Positions 8,335 to 16,342 of a DNA stretch of 24,881 bases are shown here, piece after piece. Within the stretch, counting starts at the first letter, position 1. Each line of letters opens with the position of its first letter. Source of the stretch: CAUYUA01 sp963575675 (lineage in GTDB: Bacteria; Pseudomonadota; Alphaproteobacteria; Azospirillales; Azospirillaceae). Location: assembly GCA_963575675.1 (NCBI GenBank), contig CAUYUA010000236.1:1-24881 (forward strand), read 5' to 3'. The position numbers were made by a program, and so were the translations under genes. Under the pieces are notes generated by a model that saw only the letters and a program-made list of their open reading frames with translations, ran no database searches and was not told where the DNA came from.

Positions 8335-9465
8335 ATGACCTATGTCGAGCATCGTTATCCCGACCCACCGCGCGGCTATTTCGAGCGCATGTCGAATTCG
8401 TTCTTCGGCATCCCAATCGGCGTCATCCTAATTGTGTTGCCGATTGCCTTGCTGTGGTGGAACGAAGACCGAGCCGTCGCCATCGAAAAGGCAATCGGCG
8501 AAGCGCAGAATATTGTAGTCTCAATCGATTCCAAATCCGTCGAACCAAGGCACAACGGTAAGTTGGTGCATGTGACAGGCGTAGCCACCGCCGCCGGCGC
8601 CATCAAGGATTCAGCTCTGGACCTCAGTTTTCCCGGCTACTTGGTGATCAACCGCCAAGTCGAGATGTTCCAATGGAAGGAAATCCGCGAAGACAAAGCA
8701 TGGGTTTACCGCCAAACGTGGTCACGCGATTGGGAAAATTCCGATCATTTCAAGTACCCGCAAGGACACGTCAACCCGCGCGCGTCCGCGCAATCGGATT
8801 CCCTAACAGCCAAAGACGCCCGCCTTGGAACATTCCGGCTTGATGACGCCTCCCTTGGCCGCGTCGAGGCGAATATCGCCGTGCAGTGGAACAACCGCGC
8901 CACCGGAATGCGCGAGATTCTACCGCCAAACACACCCGCCGGTCATAGCTTGTTGCCGGGAGGAGTGTTGTACCGTGGAAAATCTCCCGAAAAACCACAA
9001 GTTGGCGATCTGCGCATCACCTACACCGGACTGCCCAGCGGATCCGTGCTTTCGATCATCGCCCGACAATCTTCCGACAGCTTTGCGCCTTATCCCACAA
9101 GCAACGGGCAAAAAATTCAAATTGTCCGCTACGGCGATCACACGCCGCAAGAAATGTTCAACGACGAACTCTCGAACAACAGTTTTATGACCTGGATGCT
9201 TCGATTGGGCGGCTTGTTCGGACTGTGGATAGGATTCATGTTATTGCTCGGGCCATTATCGTCCGTGCTATCCTTTCTTCCCTTCGTCGGAGAGCTGGTC
9301 GAAGGCGCCATCGCGATCTTCGCCTTAGTCTTCGCCCTTGTCATCGGCAGCGTCGTCATCGCTCTGGCATGGCTGGCGGTTCATCCTTTTTTCTCGCTGG
9401 TTCTTGCAGGAACGGCTTTGTTGACTGGTTTCGGGATACTCTACTTACGCTTCGCACCCCCATAA
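8335..9465 (+). CDS. TMEM43-family membrane protein
   Basis: The 376-residue product has the layout of the TMEM43 (DUF1625) family, a poorly understood group with bacterial and eukaryotic members. One N-terminal membrane segment (about 22-42) ends in LLWWNEDRAVAIEKA, a family hallmark. A large soluble domain follows (about 45-280), with FQWKE and several aromatic residues near its middle. A C-terminal cluster of about four membrane segments fills residues 283-376. An in-frame ATG at 8230 would add 35 residues, but it sits 10 bp past the ntrX terminator and the extra sequence looks noncoding, so 8335 is preferred; neither start has a strong Shine-Dalgarno site. The molecular function is unknown; a membrane-organising role is suspected for the family. 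Confidence 0.82.
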   Translation: MTYVEHRYPDPPRGYFERMSNSFFGIPIGVILIVLPIALLWWNEDRAVAIEKAIGEAQNIVVSIDSKSVEPRHNGKLVHVTGVATAAGAIKDSALDLSFPGYLVINRQVEMFQWKEIREDKAWVYRQTWSRDWENSDHFKYPQGHVNPRASAQSDSLTAKDARLGTFRLDDASLGRVEANIAVQWNNRATGMREILPPNTPAGHSLLPGGVLYRGKSPEKPQVGDLRITYTGLPSGSVLSIIARQSSDSFAPYPTSNGQKIQIVRYGDHTPQEMFNDELSNNSFMTWMLRLGGLFGLWIGFMLLLGPLSSVLSFLPFVGELVEGAIAIFALVFALVIGSVVIALAWLAVHPFFSLVLAGTALLTGFGILYLRFAPP

Positions 9466-9488
9466 TTTTCTTGCCCATAATCTTCTTG
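9459..9488. repeat. 15-bp tandem duplication across the TMEM43 stop codon
   Basis: CCCATAATTTTCTTG (9459-9473) is followed at once by CCCATAATCTTCTTG (9474-9488), one mismatch apart. The first copy contains the TAA stop of the upstream gene. It looks like a slippage duplication in the 3' untranslated region. Confidence 0.85.
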
Positions 9489-9584
9489 CCGCATTCCTTC
9501 CTGAATTTCATTCTGCTCGGCAGCCGATATTTTCTTCGTCTGCCGAATGCGCGCGCAGAAAGCTCTTTACAAGGATCGCCCCCG

Positions 9585-10172
9585 ATGAAGCGTAACACTT
9601 GGTCGACCCTGCGAATCGTCGCCGTCCAACTCCTCACCGGGCAAATCCCCACAGGACGCTCCGGAGCTGCGCCGAAAACCTCGCCCGCAGCCTTCAGAGT
9701 GATTCCCTCATTGATTGGATTCAGCTTGTCTGCGGCTCTCGCCGCAGCCCCCGGAGCCTTTCCTGCTCCCTCCGACGTCTACGACCACGACCTCTATCAT
9801 CCGGTGGTCGCACGTTCGGTCGAAAGCGCCCAAGTCACCCCCAATGGTGGACGAACTCCTTTTCCGAACCCCACAATGATCGCCAGCGGATGCGTCACCG
9901 GCGCCACGCTTGGTTCACTCACGGCGGGATTGCCCATCACCAGCCTTTCGATTTATGGGTGGATCGGCGGTTTCGCCACAATGATGTATCGTTCCATGCT
10001 TGGCTGTTTTTATGGGTCGATTGCCGGAACTGTCGCTTCCGCCGCTCGCTCCATTGTTGAGGGAGTGCTTGGCCCTTGGCCTGTCCCCGCTCAGGAAATC
10101 GGCAGTAACGGATTGCTTCGCCGACCTTCTCCGGCCAAACCAGGAGATCAGGTGGCCATTCAGCGCACATAA
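9585..10172 (+). CDS. Hypothetical protein with glycine-zipper-like hydrophobic segment
   Basis: I do not recognise this 195-residue protein. AAGGA lies 9 nt before the ATG at 9585, a good ribosome site. The frame is open further upstream to 9225, but that part overlaps the TMEM43 gene in another frame and is not believed to be coding. Residues about 38-60 (VIPSLIGFSLSAALAAAPGA) look like a late signal or membrane segment, followed by a Pro/Asp-rich stretch. Residues about 105-160 are hydrophobic and rich in small residues with GxxxG-like spacing (ASGCVTGATLGSLTAGLP, then a second Gly-rich stretch), suggesting one or two packed membrane helices. The C-terminus is polar and basic. A small envelope protein is likely; function is unknown. 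Confidence 0.65.
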   Translation: MKRNTWSTLRIVAVQLLTGQIPTGRSGAAPKTSPAAFRVIPSLIGFSLSAALAAAPGAFPAPSDVYDHDLYHPVVARSVESAQVTPNGGRTPFPNPTMIASGCVTGATLGSLTAGLPITSLSIYGWIGGFATMMYRSMLGCFYGSIAGTVASAARSIVEGVLGPWPVPAQEIGSNGLLRRPSPAKPGDQVAIQRT

Positions 10173-10220
10173 AATCTTTGAATGACACTTAAATAAAAAT
10201 TAAAAGAAGGCCGAGGCTGT

Positions 10221-10323
10221 GTTCCTGGTCGCTTGGGGGCATAGGATCATCGAAGGATCATCGAAAATAGGGAGGGCTTTCGCTCCCCCCCCCTCCTTTT
10301 TATAATCCCGAGCGACCAAGAAC
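10221..10323. repeat. Nested inverted repeat element with internal duplication
   Basis: The outer arms are GTTCCTGGTCGCTTGGG (10221-10237) and CCCGAGCGACCAAGAAC (10307-10323); they pair over 17 bp with one mismatch and one G-T wobble. Between them lie an 11-bp tandem duplication GGATCATCGAA (10244-10254 and 10255-10265) and a G/C-run hairpin. The size and nested structure resemble a REP/MITE-like element or a structured RNA in the intergenic region. Confidence 0.75.
10270..10301 (+). terminator. Probable intrinsic terminator with nine-C run
   Basis: GGGAGGG (10270-10276), a short CTTTCG loop, a C-rich strand (10283-10296, including nine consecutive C at 10285-10293) and then TTTTT form a terminator-like hairpin about 100 bp after the hypothetical gene. 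It sits inside the larger inverted repeat. Confidence 0.6.
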
Positions 10324-10377
10324 TCAGTCCCTGTATCCTTTCTGATTTTTATTACTCGCAAAAACCCGACTAAAAAA

Positions 10378-11169
10378 ATGATGAACAAACACCGCAAACT
10401 TAACCGTAAACTTATACGTCTCTTCTTCGCGACAACAATCTTCATCTGCGGCTTGTTTCTTCCATCGGCCTCGACAACAGCCGACGAGAAAGAACGCAGC
10501 TACGCGGCGCGCAACGGCGCAGCTCCTTTCGAGACGCAACACCTCTACCCCGGCGGCGCGATTGTTTTGTCTCAACGCTCCTTGACCCGCCCCGATCAAC
10601 GAGTCATGGCTCTTACCTTCGACGACGGACCAGACGCAACCCACGATCCCGCCATTGCGGCGCTGCTGAAGCAATACAACGCCAAAGCCACTTTCTTCTT
10701 TATCGGAAACAAACTTCCAAACCACGATTCGCTCATTCGAAACCTCGCCGCTGCGGGACATGACATCGGCAACCATACGCTCCATCACCCAATGATGAGC
10801 AACCAATCCCCCGCCGAGCAAATCAACAACCTCCGAAGCGTCAATGACGCGCTCGCGCGCATTGGAATATCCACTCATTGGTTCCGGCCGCCTTTCGGCG
10901 ACTTCGACGCGATCACGCTGAACGCCGCCCATAATCTTGGATTGGAAACGATTCTCTGGACCATCGATTCGCGCGACTGGAAAATTCAATCCGCCAATGA
11001 AATCGCCGCAAGAGTTATTTCACGTTTCCACCCCGGCGCCGTCATCCTTCAGCATAGCACCAAAGCCGCCTCCTTAAGCGCCTTACCCAAAATCCTCGCC
11101 GAAGGAAATCGCCAGGGCTATAGATTCGTTACGCTCTCCGAATGGAAACTTGTGATGAGCCACCCGTAA
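10378..11169 (+). CDS. Secreted polysaccharide deacetylase (NodB domain, CE4)
   Basis: This 263-residue protein belongs to the carbohydrate esterase 4 family, metal-dependent enzymes that remove N- or O-acetyl groups from peptidoglycan, chitin-like oligomers or exopolysaccharide. A signal peptide is clear: a basic N-terminus, hydrophobic LFFATTIFICGLFL, then likely cleavage around residues 32-36. The NodB motifs are all present: TFDDGPD (80-86, with Asp82 and metal-binding Asp83), metal-binding His133 and His137 in GNHTLHHP, RPPFG (170-174), Asp197 in IDSRDW, and His226 in ILQHS. It should therefore be active. Two ATGs start the frame (10378, 10381), and no good Shine-Dalgarno is visible. The gene converges on the next gene with 2 bp between stop codons. 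The substrate is not determined. Confidence 0.93.
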   Translation: MMNKHRKLNRKLIRLFFATTIFICGLFLPSASTTADEKERSYAARNGAAPFETQHLYPGGAIVLSQRSLTRPDQRVMALTFDDGPDATHDPAIAALLKQYNAKATFFFIGNKLPNHDSLIRNLAAAGHDIGNHTLHHPMMSNQSPAEQINNLRSVNDALARIGISTHWFRPPFGDFDAITLNAAHNLGLETILWTIDSRDWKIQSANEIAARVISRFHPGAVILQHSTKAASLSALPKILAEGNRQGYRFVTLSEWKLVMSHP

Positions 11170-11171
11170 GC

Positions 11172-11855
11172 CTAAAGAACCAAACGATATCCACCGGGCT
11201 CAGTAATTAATATTTCTGCGTGAGAAGGGTTACGCTCTATTTTGCGGCGCAAGCGATAGACATGCGTTTCCAGTGTGTGCGTGGTGACGCCGGAGTTGTA
11301 ACCCCACACAGCGCCCAACAGAATGTTTCGTCCGACCACGCCGGACGCGGCTTGATAAAGATACTTCAAAATTGCCGTTTCCTTTTCCGTCAGACGAATC
11401 TTACGATCAGCCTTCTCGTCGAGCAGCATCTTGGCGTCGGGACGAAACCGATAAGGACCAATTGTGCAAGCCCCGACTCGAGCTTGCTCATATTGCCGCA
11501 ACAGCTCGCATAACCGCGCCAAAAGAGCGCCCAACCGGAACGGTTTCACCATCCAATCGCTAGCGCCGATATCCCCAACGCCGCGCGCGGCGCCTTCCGC
11601 CCCCACCAACATAAGAATAGGACATGACACATTCTCTTGCCGCAATCGCCGACACAACGCCCCTCCATCCATACCAAGCAACATTGCATCGATAATCACC
11701 GCATCAATCGCTCCCCCCTGCGCCAAAATCAACGCTTGCTCAGCATCCGTCGCCTCAATGGTTTCGAAACCTTCGTGAGACTGAATTTGTTCGGCCAAAG
11801 ATTGCCGCAGGCCATCATCGCCGTCCACCAGAAGAATTCGTTTAACCGTCGTCAT
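11172..11855 (-). CDS. OmpR/PhoB-family response regulator (orphan)
   Basis: This 227-residue DNA-binding response regulator has a receiver domain and a C-terminal winged helix. Receiver residues are Asp11, Asp13 and Asp14 in LLVDGDDG, phosphoacceptor Asp56 in VIIDAML, and Lys104 in VKPFR. The conserved switch Thr/Ser is replaced by Val84 in PILMLVG. The DNA-binding domain (about 150-227) keeps LTEKETAILKYL, a recognition-helix region THTLETHVYRLRRKI and the terminal hairpin EPGGYRL. No histidine kinase gene lies nearby, so the partner is unknown. The gene is transcribed towards the deacetylase and stops 2 bp from it. Upstream it diverges from ribA. No clear Shine-Dalgarno precedes its ATG. 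The family is certain; the regulon is not. Confidence 0.92.
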   Translation of the reverse strand: MTTVKRILLVDGDDGLRQSLAEQIQSHEGFETIEATDAEQALILAQGGAIDAVIIDAMLLGMDGGALCRRLRQENVSCPILMLVGAEGAARGVGDIGASDWMVKPFRLGALLARLCELLRQYEQARVGACTIGPYRFRPDAKMLLDEKADRKIRLTEKETAILKYLYQAASGVVGRNILLGAVWGYNSGVTTHTLETHVYRLRRKIERNPSHAEILITEPGGYRLVL

Positions 11856-12162
11856 CGCGTTTTTGTTATAATCCTTAATTTGAATTATTGAGACATGACC
11901 ATCGATTTTCCAAACTCATCTGGTCTCGTCATAAAAAAGGCAGGGGAAAAAATAAAGACAAACGCCTCGCCTTGCACCATGCAATCCGTCCGATGATGCA
12001 ATATAATCGAATCGAACGCAGATGAAAGCCCTCTCGAAAAACGCCTCCGACAAGCCAGAGTCATGAAACCGGCTTTTGCTTTTCGCTGAAGATCCCGATA
12101 GGGTGCGCGGCTACATCGGTCTTTCGGTTCGCGCGCAGAAGCCGTTACGAGTATCCTCCATC
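11856..12162. other. Divergent intergenic region between response regulator and ribA
   Basis: About 307 bp separate the two divergent genes. A perfect TATAAT lies on the plus strand at 12002-12007, but no well-spaced -35 is visible. The right 87 bp are in frame with ribA from a TTG at 12076, but lack a ribosome site there. No FMN-riboswitch core is seen. Confidence 0.5.
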
Positions 12163-13389
12163 ATGTCAAACACCCCTTCTTCCGCCCAGTTTCTTTCTCC
12201 GCAAGAAGACTCGCTTGGAGACGACGCAGCGGCGCAAGCCGAAGGTCGCTCTGTTTTGCGCGCCGTAGAGCGCGCCATTGCGGCGCTGCGACGCGCAGAA
12301 ATCGTAATAATCGAGGACGATGCCGGGCCAGCGACCGCAGCGCTGGCGGTTGAAACCGCGACATCGTCTCACTTGGACGAACTGTCTACCCTGACCGGCG
12401 TCGCTTTAAGCCTTGCCATCACACGACAACGCGCCAAGATTCTTGGATTGAAGCCACCGCACTCATTCTACGACACGCCGACGTCGCCTTACGAAGAGAT
12501 GGTTCTAACGCCCAGGACAGAGTTGACTTTGAGCGCATTGGCCGGAATCGTCATCCCGACCGAAGAATCTCCCACCGACGCCGCCGTTTCATCCGAATCG
12601 TGGACAATCGCCAGCGCTTCCCCCAGCGTCGGCGCCGCCGTGCGCCTGGCCAAACTGGCGCGACTGCTTCCAGCAACGGTAGTGGCTCCAGCGCCGCCGG
12701 AAGCGTCGCGTTCCAGCGGCGGCCTTGTGGGATGGGCGGTTCGACATAACGTCCTGACGGTTCGCGCCTCGGAGATCGATTACTATCATATCCACGCCGC
12801 GCGCACTTTACAGCCTGTGGTTGAGGCTCGCGTGCCGTTGATTCACGCCGAGAACGCGCGTTTGATTGCCTTTCGGCCGATCGATGGCGGAATTGAGCAC
12901 TTGGCGATCGTGATCGGCACGCCGGATGTAAGCAAGCCGGTGTTGATTCGTCTGCATTCCGAGTGTTTCACCGGAGACGCATTAGGATCGTTGCGATGTG
13001 ACTGCGGAGATCAACTTCGAGGCGCAATTGCGGGGATTGCGCGTGAAGGCAGCGGAATTTTGCTGTACTTGGCGCAAGAAGGTCGCGGAATCGGGTTGAT
13101 GAACAAGCTTCGCGCATATAGATTGCAAGACGCAGGCGCAGACACAATTGACGCGAACGAACATTTGGGGTTTGAAGCGGATGAGAGACTTTATCTTCCC
13201 GCAATTGAAATGCTGCGGCGTTTAGGCGTTTCGCGCGTGAGGCTGATGACGAACAACCCGGAAAAGATGCGGCAACTTACGGATTGCGGCGTGGAAGTTG
13301 TCGAGCGCGTGCCGCACATCTTTCCGAGCAATGGGCATAACGAGACGTATTTGAGAGTCAAAGCAGAGCGAGGCGGACATTTATTCTAG
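12163..13389 (+). CDS. ribA: GTP cyclohydrolase II with degenerate RibB-like N-terminal domain
   Basis: The C-terminal half (about 210-408) is GTP cyclohydrolase II, the enzyme that opens GTP in the first step of riboflavin synthesis. It holds the zinc ligands Cys268, Cys279 and Cys281 within RLHSECFTGDALGSLRCDC, then YLAQEGRGIGLMNKLRAY (302-319), LGFEADER (335-342), TNNPEKM (363-369) and the ending KAERGGHLF. The N-terminal half (about 28-200) recalls the RibB (DHBP synthase) part of RibBA fusions in its helix pattern, but the acidic catalytic motif of RibB (DDEDRENEGD) is absent, so it should not make DHBP. This architecture is common in alphaproteobacteria. ATG 12163 gives 408 residues; an in-frame TTG at 12076 is less likely. 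The ribosome site is weak. Confidence 0.93.
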   Translation: MSNTPSSAQFLSPQEDSLGDDAAAQAEGRSVLRAVERAIAALRRAEIVIIEDDAGPATAALAVETATSSHLDELSTLTGVALSLAITRQRAKILGLKPPHSFYDTPTSPYEEMVLTPRTELTLSALAGIVIPTEESPTDAAVSSESWTIASASPSVGAAVRLAKLARLLPATVVAPAPPEASRSSGGLVGWAVRHNVLTVRASEIDYYHIHAARTLQPVVEARVPLIHAENARLIAFRPIDGGIEHLAIVIGTPDVSKPVLIRLHSECFTGDALGSLRCDCGDQLRGAIAGIAREGSGILLYLAQEGRGIGLMNKLRAYRLQDAGADTIDANEHLGFEADERLYLPAIEMLRRLGVSRVRLMTNNPEKMRQLTDCGVEVVERVPHIFPSNGHNETYLRVKAERGGHLF

Positions 13390-13499
13390 ATTGCCTGCGT
13401 CGGGGAAAGTTTCATCTCATCCTCCCCCCTCGACAGGGAATTCGACCGCCGCGTCTGTTTGTTTTCTTACTCAATAGTTCTCACAACAACGCCCATATA

Positions 13500-15455
13500 T
13501 TACGATCGAACCATTTTAGAAAGAAACTTTTCGATCTCACGTTCCAAAATTTGAGATTCCTGCGAAAGCTTCTCTACGCTGGCCAACACATCTCCGGCGC
13601 ATTGGCCGGTCTCGTCGATTGCGCGGGCCACGTTGCCAATACCGGTGGTTACTTGCTGTGTTCCCGATGACGCCGCTTGAACATTGCGACTGATCTCCAT
13701 CGTGGCGGAGCCTTGTTCTTCAACGGCGGCGGCAATCGTGGCGGCATTGGAGTCAATATCTCCGATTACTCCAATAATACGCTGAATCGCTTTCACAGAC
13801 AGCTCTGTAACCCCCTGCATCTGCGCCACTTGAGCCTGAATGTCGTCCGTCGCTTTCGCGGTTTGACTGGCCAAATTCTTGACCTCTCCAGCCACGACGG
13901 CAAACCCTTTCCCGGCTTCCCCCGCCCGAGCAGCCTCAATGGTGGCGTTCAAAGCCAGCAAATTGGTCTGCGACGCGATATTGTTAATCAAGCCCACCAC
14001 TTCGCCGATTTTATGAGCGGCCTCTGAAAGACTGGCCAAAGTGGCGTTGGCTTGATTGGCCTCTTTCGCCGTTCCCCGCGCCATCGCCGCCGACGCCGCC
14101 ACTTGGCGACTGATCTCGCTGATGGACGCTGAAAGCTCTTCCGCCGCTGCGGCGACGGTTTCCACGTTCCCAGCGGCGCGCTCTGCGGCAGACAGAACCG
14201 AAGCGCTTTCATTCCGAGCACTTCCGGCCACTTGCGTCATCGTTTGCGACACGCCCTTCAATTTCGCACACGCCGCCGCCACCGACTGCGCCACGCCACG
14301 CACATCCCTTTCAAACGCCTCCGCCAATTTCACATATTCTGTAACGTCCTTCCAACTCAACATCGTCCCAACCACGCGCCCCTGCTTATCGCGAATGGCG
14401 TTAACGGTGTTTTCGATGGTGACGCCGCCCATGTTGAATTTTCCAAAATATGGAAGCTTTGACATATCAGTCAAAATCGCCCGCACACGGTCAGGCGCTC
14501 GATGAAACTCCAAAACGCTCCGCCCAACCACATCCGACGACGACCAACGCTTTCCATGAGGCTCCATCCCCTGCAAAATCTTTTTCGCCGCCTGGTTGGC
14601 GTAAGAGATTTTCAAATCCGGCGTACAAAGCATCACCGCCGCAGGCTGCTCTTCAACCATTTGATTGAGACGAAAAGCGTCTTCCACCGTCTTGCGCAAT
14701 TCGTCCAATCCGCGCGCCAGAACTCCAATCTCATCCGCATAGGCGCATCCCGGAATCGCCATATCGGTTTGCCCGCTGCGTATCTGCCCCATTGCCTTTT
14801 TCAATCTCGCAATTGGCCCCGTAATGCTGCGCGTAATCAACCAAGCGCACGCCACTGCAAAAAACACCGTCAATCCCAACAGCCACAGCATACTTCCTTG
14901 AACATCCGCTCGCGTCGCTTCGGCGTTTTCCATAAATTTTATAGCTCTACCACGAGCCCAGTTACGCACGGCGTCCATTTTTTCTCTTAACACCTGAACC
15001 TGCCGCGCCGCATCGCCTTTCACCACTTTTTGCGCTTCAACCTTCTGCCCCAACCGGCTCAAACGGATGACCTCGGCGCGAATTGGACCCCAACCCTCAT
15101 ACGCAGAGACCGCCTCTTGAACCATTTTCTTATCGCCAAGAAACCGCTCCATCACCAAATCGAAAAGCCCACGAACCGACGCATCCAATACTTGAATACG
15201 ATCAACGGCGGCGTCAATTTCCGCCGAAGTTTCCGCCAACACGACGTCTTTCATAACACTGCGCATATCGATAATATGCGCGTTGGCGTCCGCCAAAGAA
15301 TTCGTCACCGTAAACGGATGCCGAAACAACCGCGTCGTCAACATCGCCATATCATCATTGCTTTGACGCGACACACTCCCAATAATAACAATCAAAACAA
15401 CCATAACAGCAAACGCCACGACCAATCGCAGCCGAATAGAGAATTTATTGAGCAT
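13500..15455 (-). CDS. Methyl-accepting chemotaxis protein with PAS domain
   Basis: This is a 651-residue transmembrane chemoreceptor. TM1 is at about 10-28, a helical periplasmic ligand-binding region of four-helix-bundle type spans 30-185, and TM2 lies at about 188-208. HAMP (209-262) and a cytoplasmic PAS domain (about 264-378) follow, then the coiled-coil signalling domain. The hairpin tip that contacts CheA/CheW is at about 490-535, with NNIASQTNLLALNATIEAAR, GEAGKGFAVVA and EVKNLASQTAKAT. The C-terminus lacks an NWETF-type CheR tether. GGTGG is just upstream of the ATG. No che genes are nearby, so this is a dispersed receptor. It converges on ribA with about 110 bp between the stops. 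The ligand is unknown; the internal PAS domain could sense redox, energy state or a small molecule. Confidence 0.95.
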   Translation of the reverse strand: MLNKFSIRLRLVVAFAVMVVLIVIIGSVSRQSNDDMAMLTTRLFRHPFTVTNSLADANAHIIDMRSVMKDVVLAETSAEIDAAVDRIQVLDASVRGLFDLVMERFLGDKKMVQEAVSAYEGWGPIRAEVIRLSRLGQKVEAQKVVKGDAARQVQVLREKMDAVRNWARGRAIKFMENAEATRADVQGSMLWLLGLTVFFAVACAWLITRSITGPIARLKKAMGQIRSGQTDMAIPGCAYADEIGVLARGLDELRKTVEDAFRLNQMVEEQPAAVMLCTPDLKISYANQAAKKILQGMEPHGKRWSSSDVVGRSVLEFHRAPDRVRAILTDMSKLPYFGKFNMGGVTIENTVNAIRDKQGRVVGTMLSWKDVTEYVKLAEAFERDVRGVAQSVAAACAKLKGVSQTMTQVAGSARNESASVLSAAERAAGNVETVAAAAEELSASISEISRQVAASAAMARGTAKEANQANATLASLSEAAHKIGEVVGLINNIASQTNLLALNATIEAARAGEAGKGFAVVAGEVKNLASQTAKATDDIQAQVAQMQGVTELSVKAIQRIIGVIGDIDSNAATIAAAVEEQGSATMEISRNVQAASSGTQQVTTGIGNVARAIDETGQCAGDVLASVEKLSQESQILEREIEKFLSKMVRS

Positions 15456-15824
15456 AACACCACCATGAAAGATTATCTATCTTGAAGGAATAATATGCAT
15501 TTATTGAGCCTTTGTTAAAGTTAAAAAAAACAAAAAACTTCCTAACGCCGTCATAGAAAGATAGTACATTCCGACATAAAATTTCTTTAACAAGAACTAT
15601 TCAGACGCCGACATTAACATGATCAACAGAAAAATTACGCAATTTACACAATGCAACGCCAAAGATAAGAAATTCAGTCCGACGCACACCACCAGCGAAA
15701 TATGCCCAACAACCACTCAAAGACGATGAGCCAATCAGAAACGCGATAAAAATAATTTCTACAAAAAAAACAAAAAAAGTTCTTGCCTCCCACCACCTTC
15801 CCCGCTACAGTCTGTCTCGTTCAC
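15456..15824. other. AT-rich intergenic region upstream of chemoreceptor and tRNA
   Basis: About 370 bp of AT-rich sequence lie between the divergent chemoreceptor gene and tRNA-Ser. It should contain both promoters. No open frame with a ribosome site is visible and no repeat stands out. Confidence 0.6.
15782..15811 (+). promoter_or_regulatory. Possible tRNA-Ser promoter
   Basis: CTTGCC (15782-15787) and TACAGT (15806-15811) are spaced 18 bp apart, and the -10-like box ends 13 bp before the mature tRNA 5' end. The fit to alphaproteobacterial sigma70 promoters is fair only. Confidence 0.4.
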
Positions 15825-15914
15825 GGAGGGGTGGCCGAGCGGTTGAAGGCGCACGCCTGGAAAGTGTGTATACGGGAGACCGTATCGAGGGTTCGAATCC
15901 CTCTCCCTCCGCCA
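15825..15914 (+). tRNA. tRNA-Ser (anticodon GGA)
   Basis: A complete class II tRNA of 90 nt with encoded CCA. The acceptor stem GGAGGGG pairs with TCCCTCC (one G-T pair), and the discriminator is G. The anticodon stem is CACGC/GTGTG with loop CTGGAAA, giving anticodon GGA at 15859-15861 (reads UCC and UCU). A long variable arm (TACGG, loop GAGA, CCGTA) and T-arm GAGGG-TTCGAAT-CCCTC confirm serine identity. A run of seven T at 15936-15942 may end the transcript. Confidence 0.97.
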
Positions 15915-16342
15915 ACATTTGAAGATTGAGGTGCCTTTTTTTGATTCCATGATGATTTGGTGAGTTTTTTAGAAGTTTGCATCGGCAATCTTTTGATTGT
16001 CGATTTTTTCGTGTTCTGTTCCGGCGTCTGAATTACCTAAATCCGCCGCAAAACACGCAACAACGCGCATAATCATAATAGTGTGTATTTATCTGACTTC
16101 CCTATCGTGAAACTCCCTTATCATTGCATCCTTCGTCCAATTAAGAACCCGAGAAAGACTTCCAAAGGAATCGGGGCTCCGCCCGCGGCCCGCCAAAGGC
16201 CGGAAGGCCTTTGGAAACCATGACTTGGAGTTTATGACGACCGGATGAGAGTGGGCCGTTTTAATTCGGAGAAGCCGCAAGAAAAAAGCGCCAACAAGCC
16301 GTTCCGCGCGTTTCCCACCTTCTCCGGAAGAAAGTCGCCCCC
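15915..16342. other. Intergenic region between tRNA-Ser and the Pat-like gene
   Basis: This region of 428 bp holds the T-run after the tRNA, an AT-rich stretch, the hairpin repeat at 16159-16216, and the leader of the Pat-like gene. A 63-codon minus-strand frame across the hairpin has no ribosome site or protein resemblance. No integrase gene or second copy of the tRNA 3' end is present, so there is no sign of an integrated element. Confidence 0.6.
16159..16216. repeat. REP/terminator-like double hairpin
   Basis: CCAAAGGCC (16193-16201), tetraloop GGAA and GGCCTTTGG (16206-16214) form a perfect 9-bp hairpin. Just upstream lies GGGGCTCCGCCC, a second smaller hairpin. TTCCAAAGG at 16160-16168 can alternatively pair with CCTTTGGAA at 16208-16216. 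From memory, GC hairpins followed by CCAAAGG...CCTTTGGAAACC are dispersed in many Rhodospirillales genomes. Confidence 0.75.

Noticed and set aside
9225..9584. Longer start for the glycine-zipper-like hypothetical protein
   Set aside because: The extra part overlaps the TMEM43 coding region in another frame and is Arg-rich, as expected of a shadow frame.
11930..12075. FMN riboswitch upstream of ribA
   Set aside because: The purine-rich AGGCAGGGG stretch lacks the conserved core helices of that riboswitch.
15759..15950. 63-codon minus-strand frame across tRNA-Ser
   Set aside because: It is antisense to a complete tRNA; the peptide RRERDSNPRYGLPYTHFPG is simply the reverse translation of tRNA-Ser bases.
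15825..16342. tRNA-Ser as a genomic-island attachment site
   Set aside because: No integrase follows and no repeat of the tRNA 3' end was found within the window.
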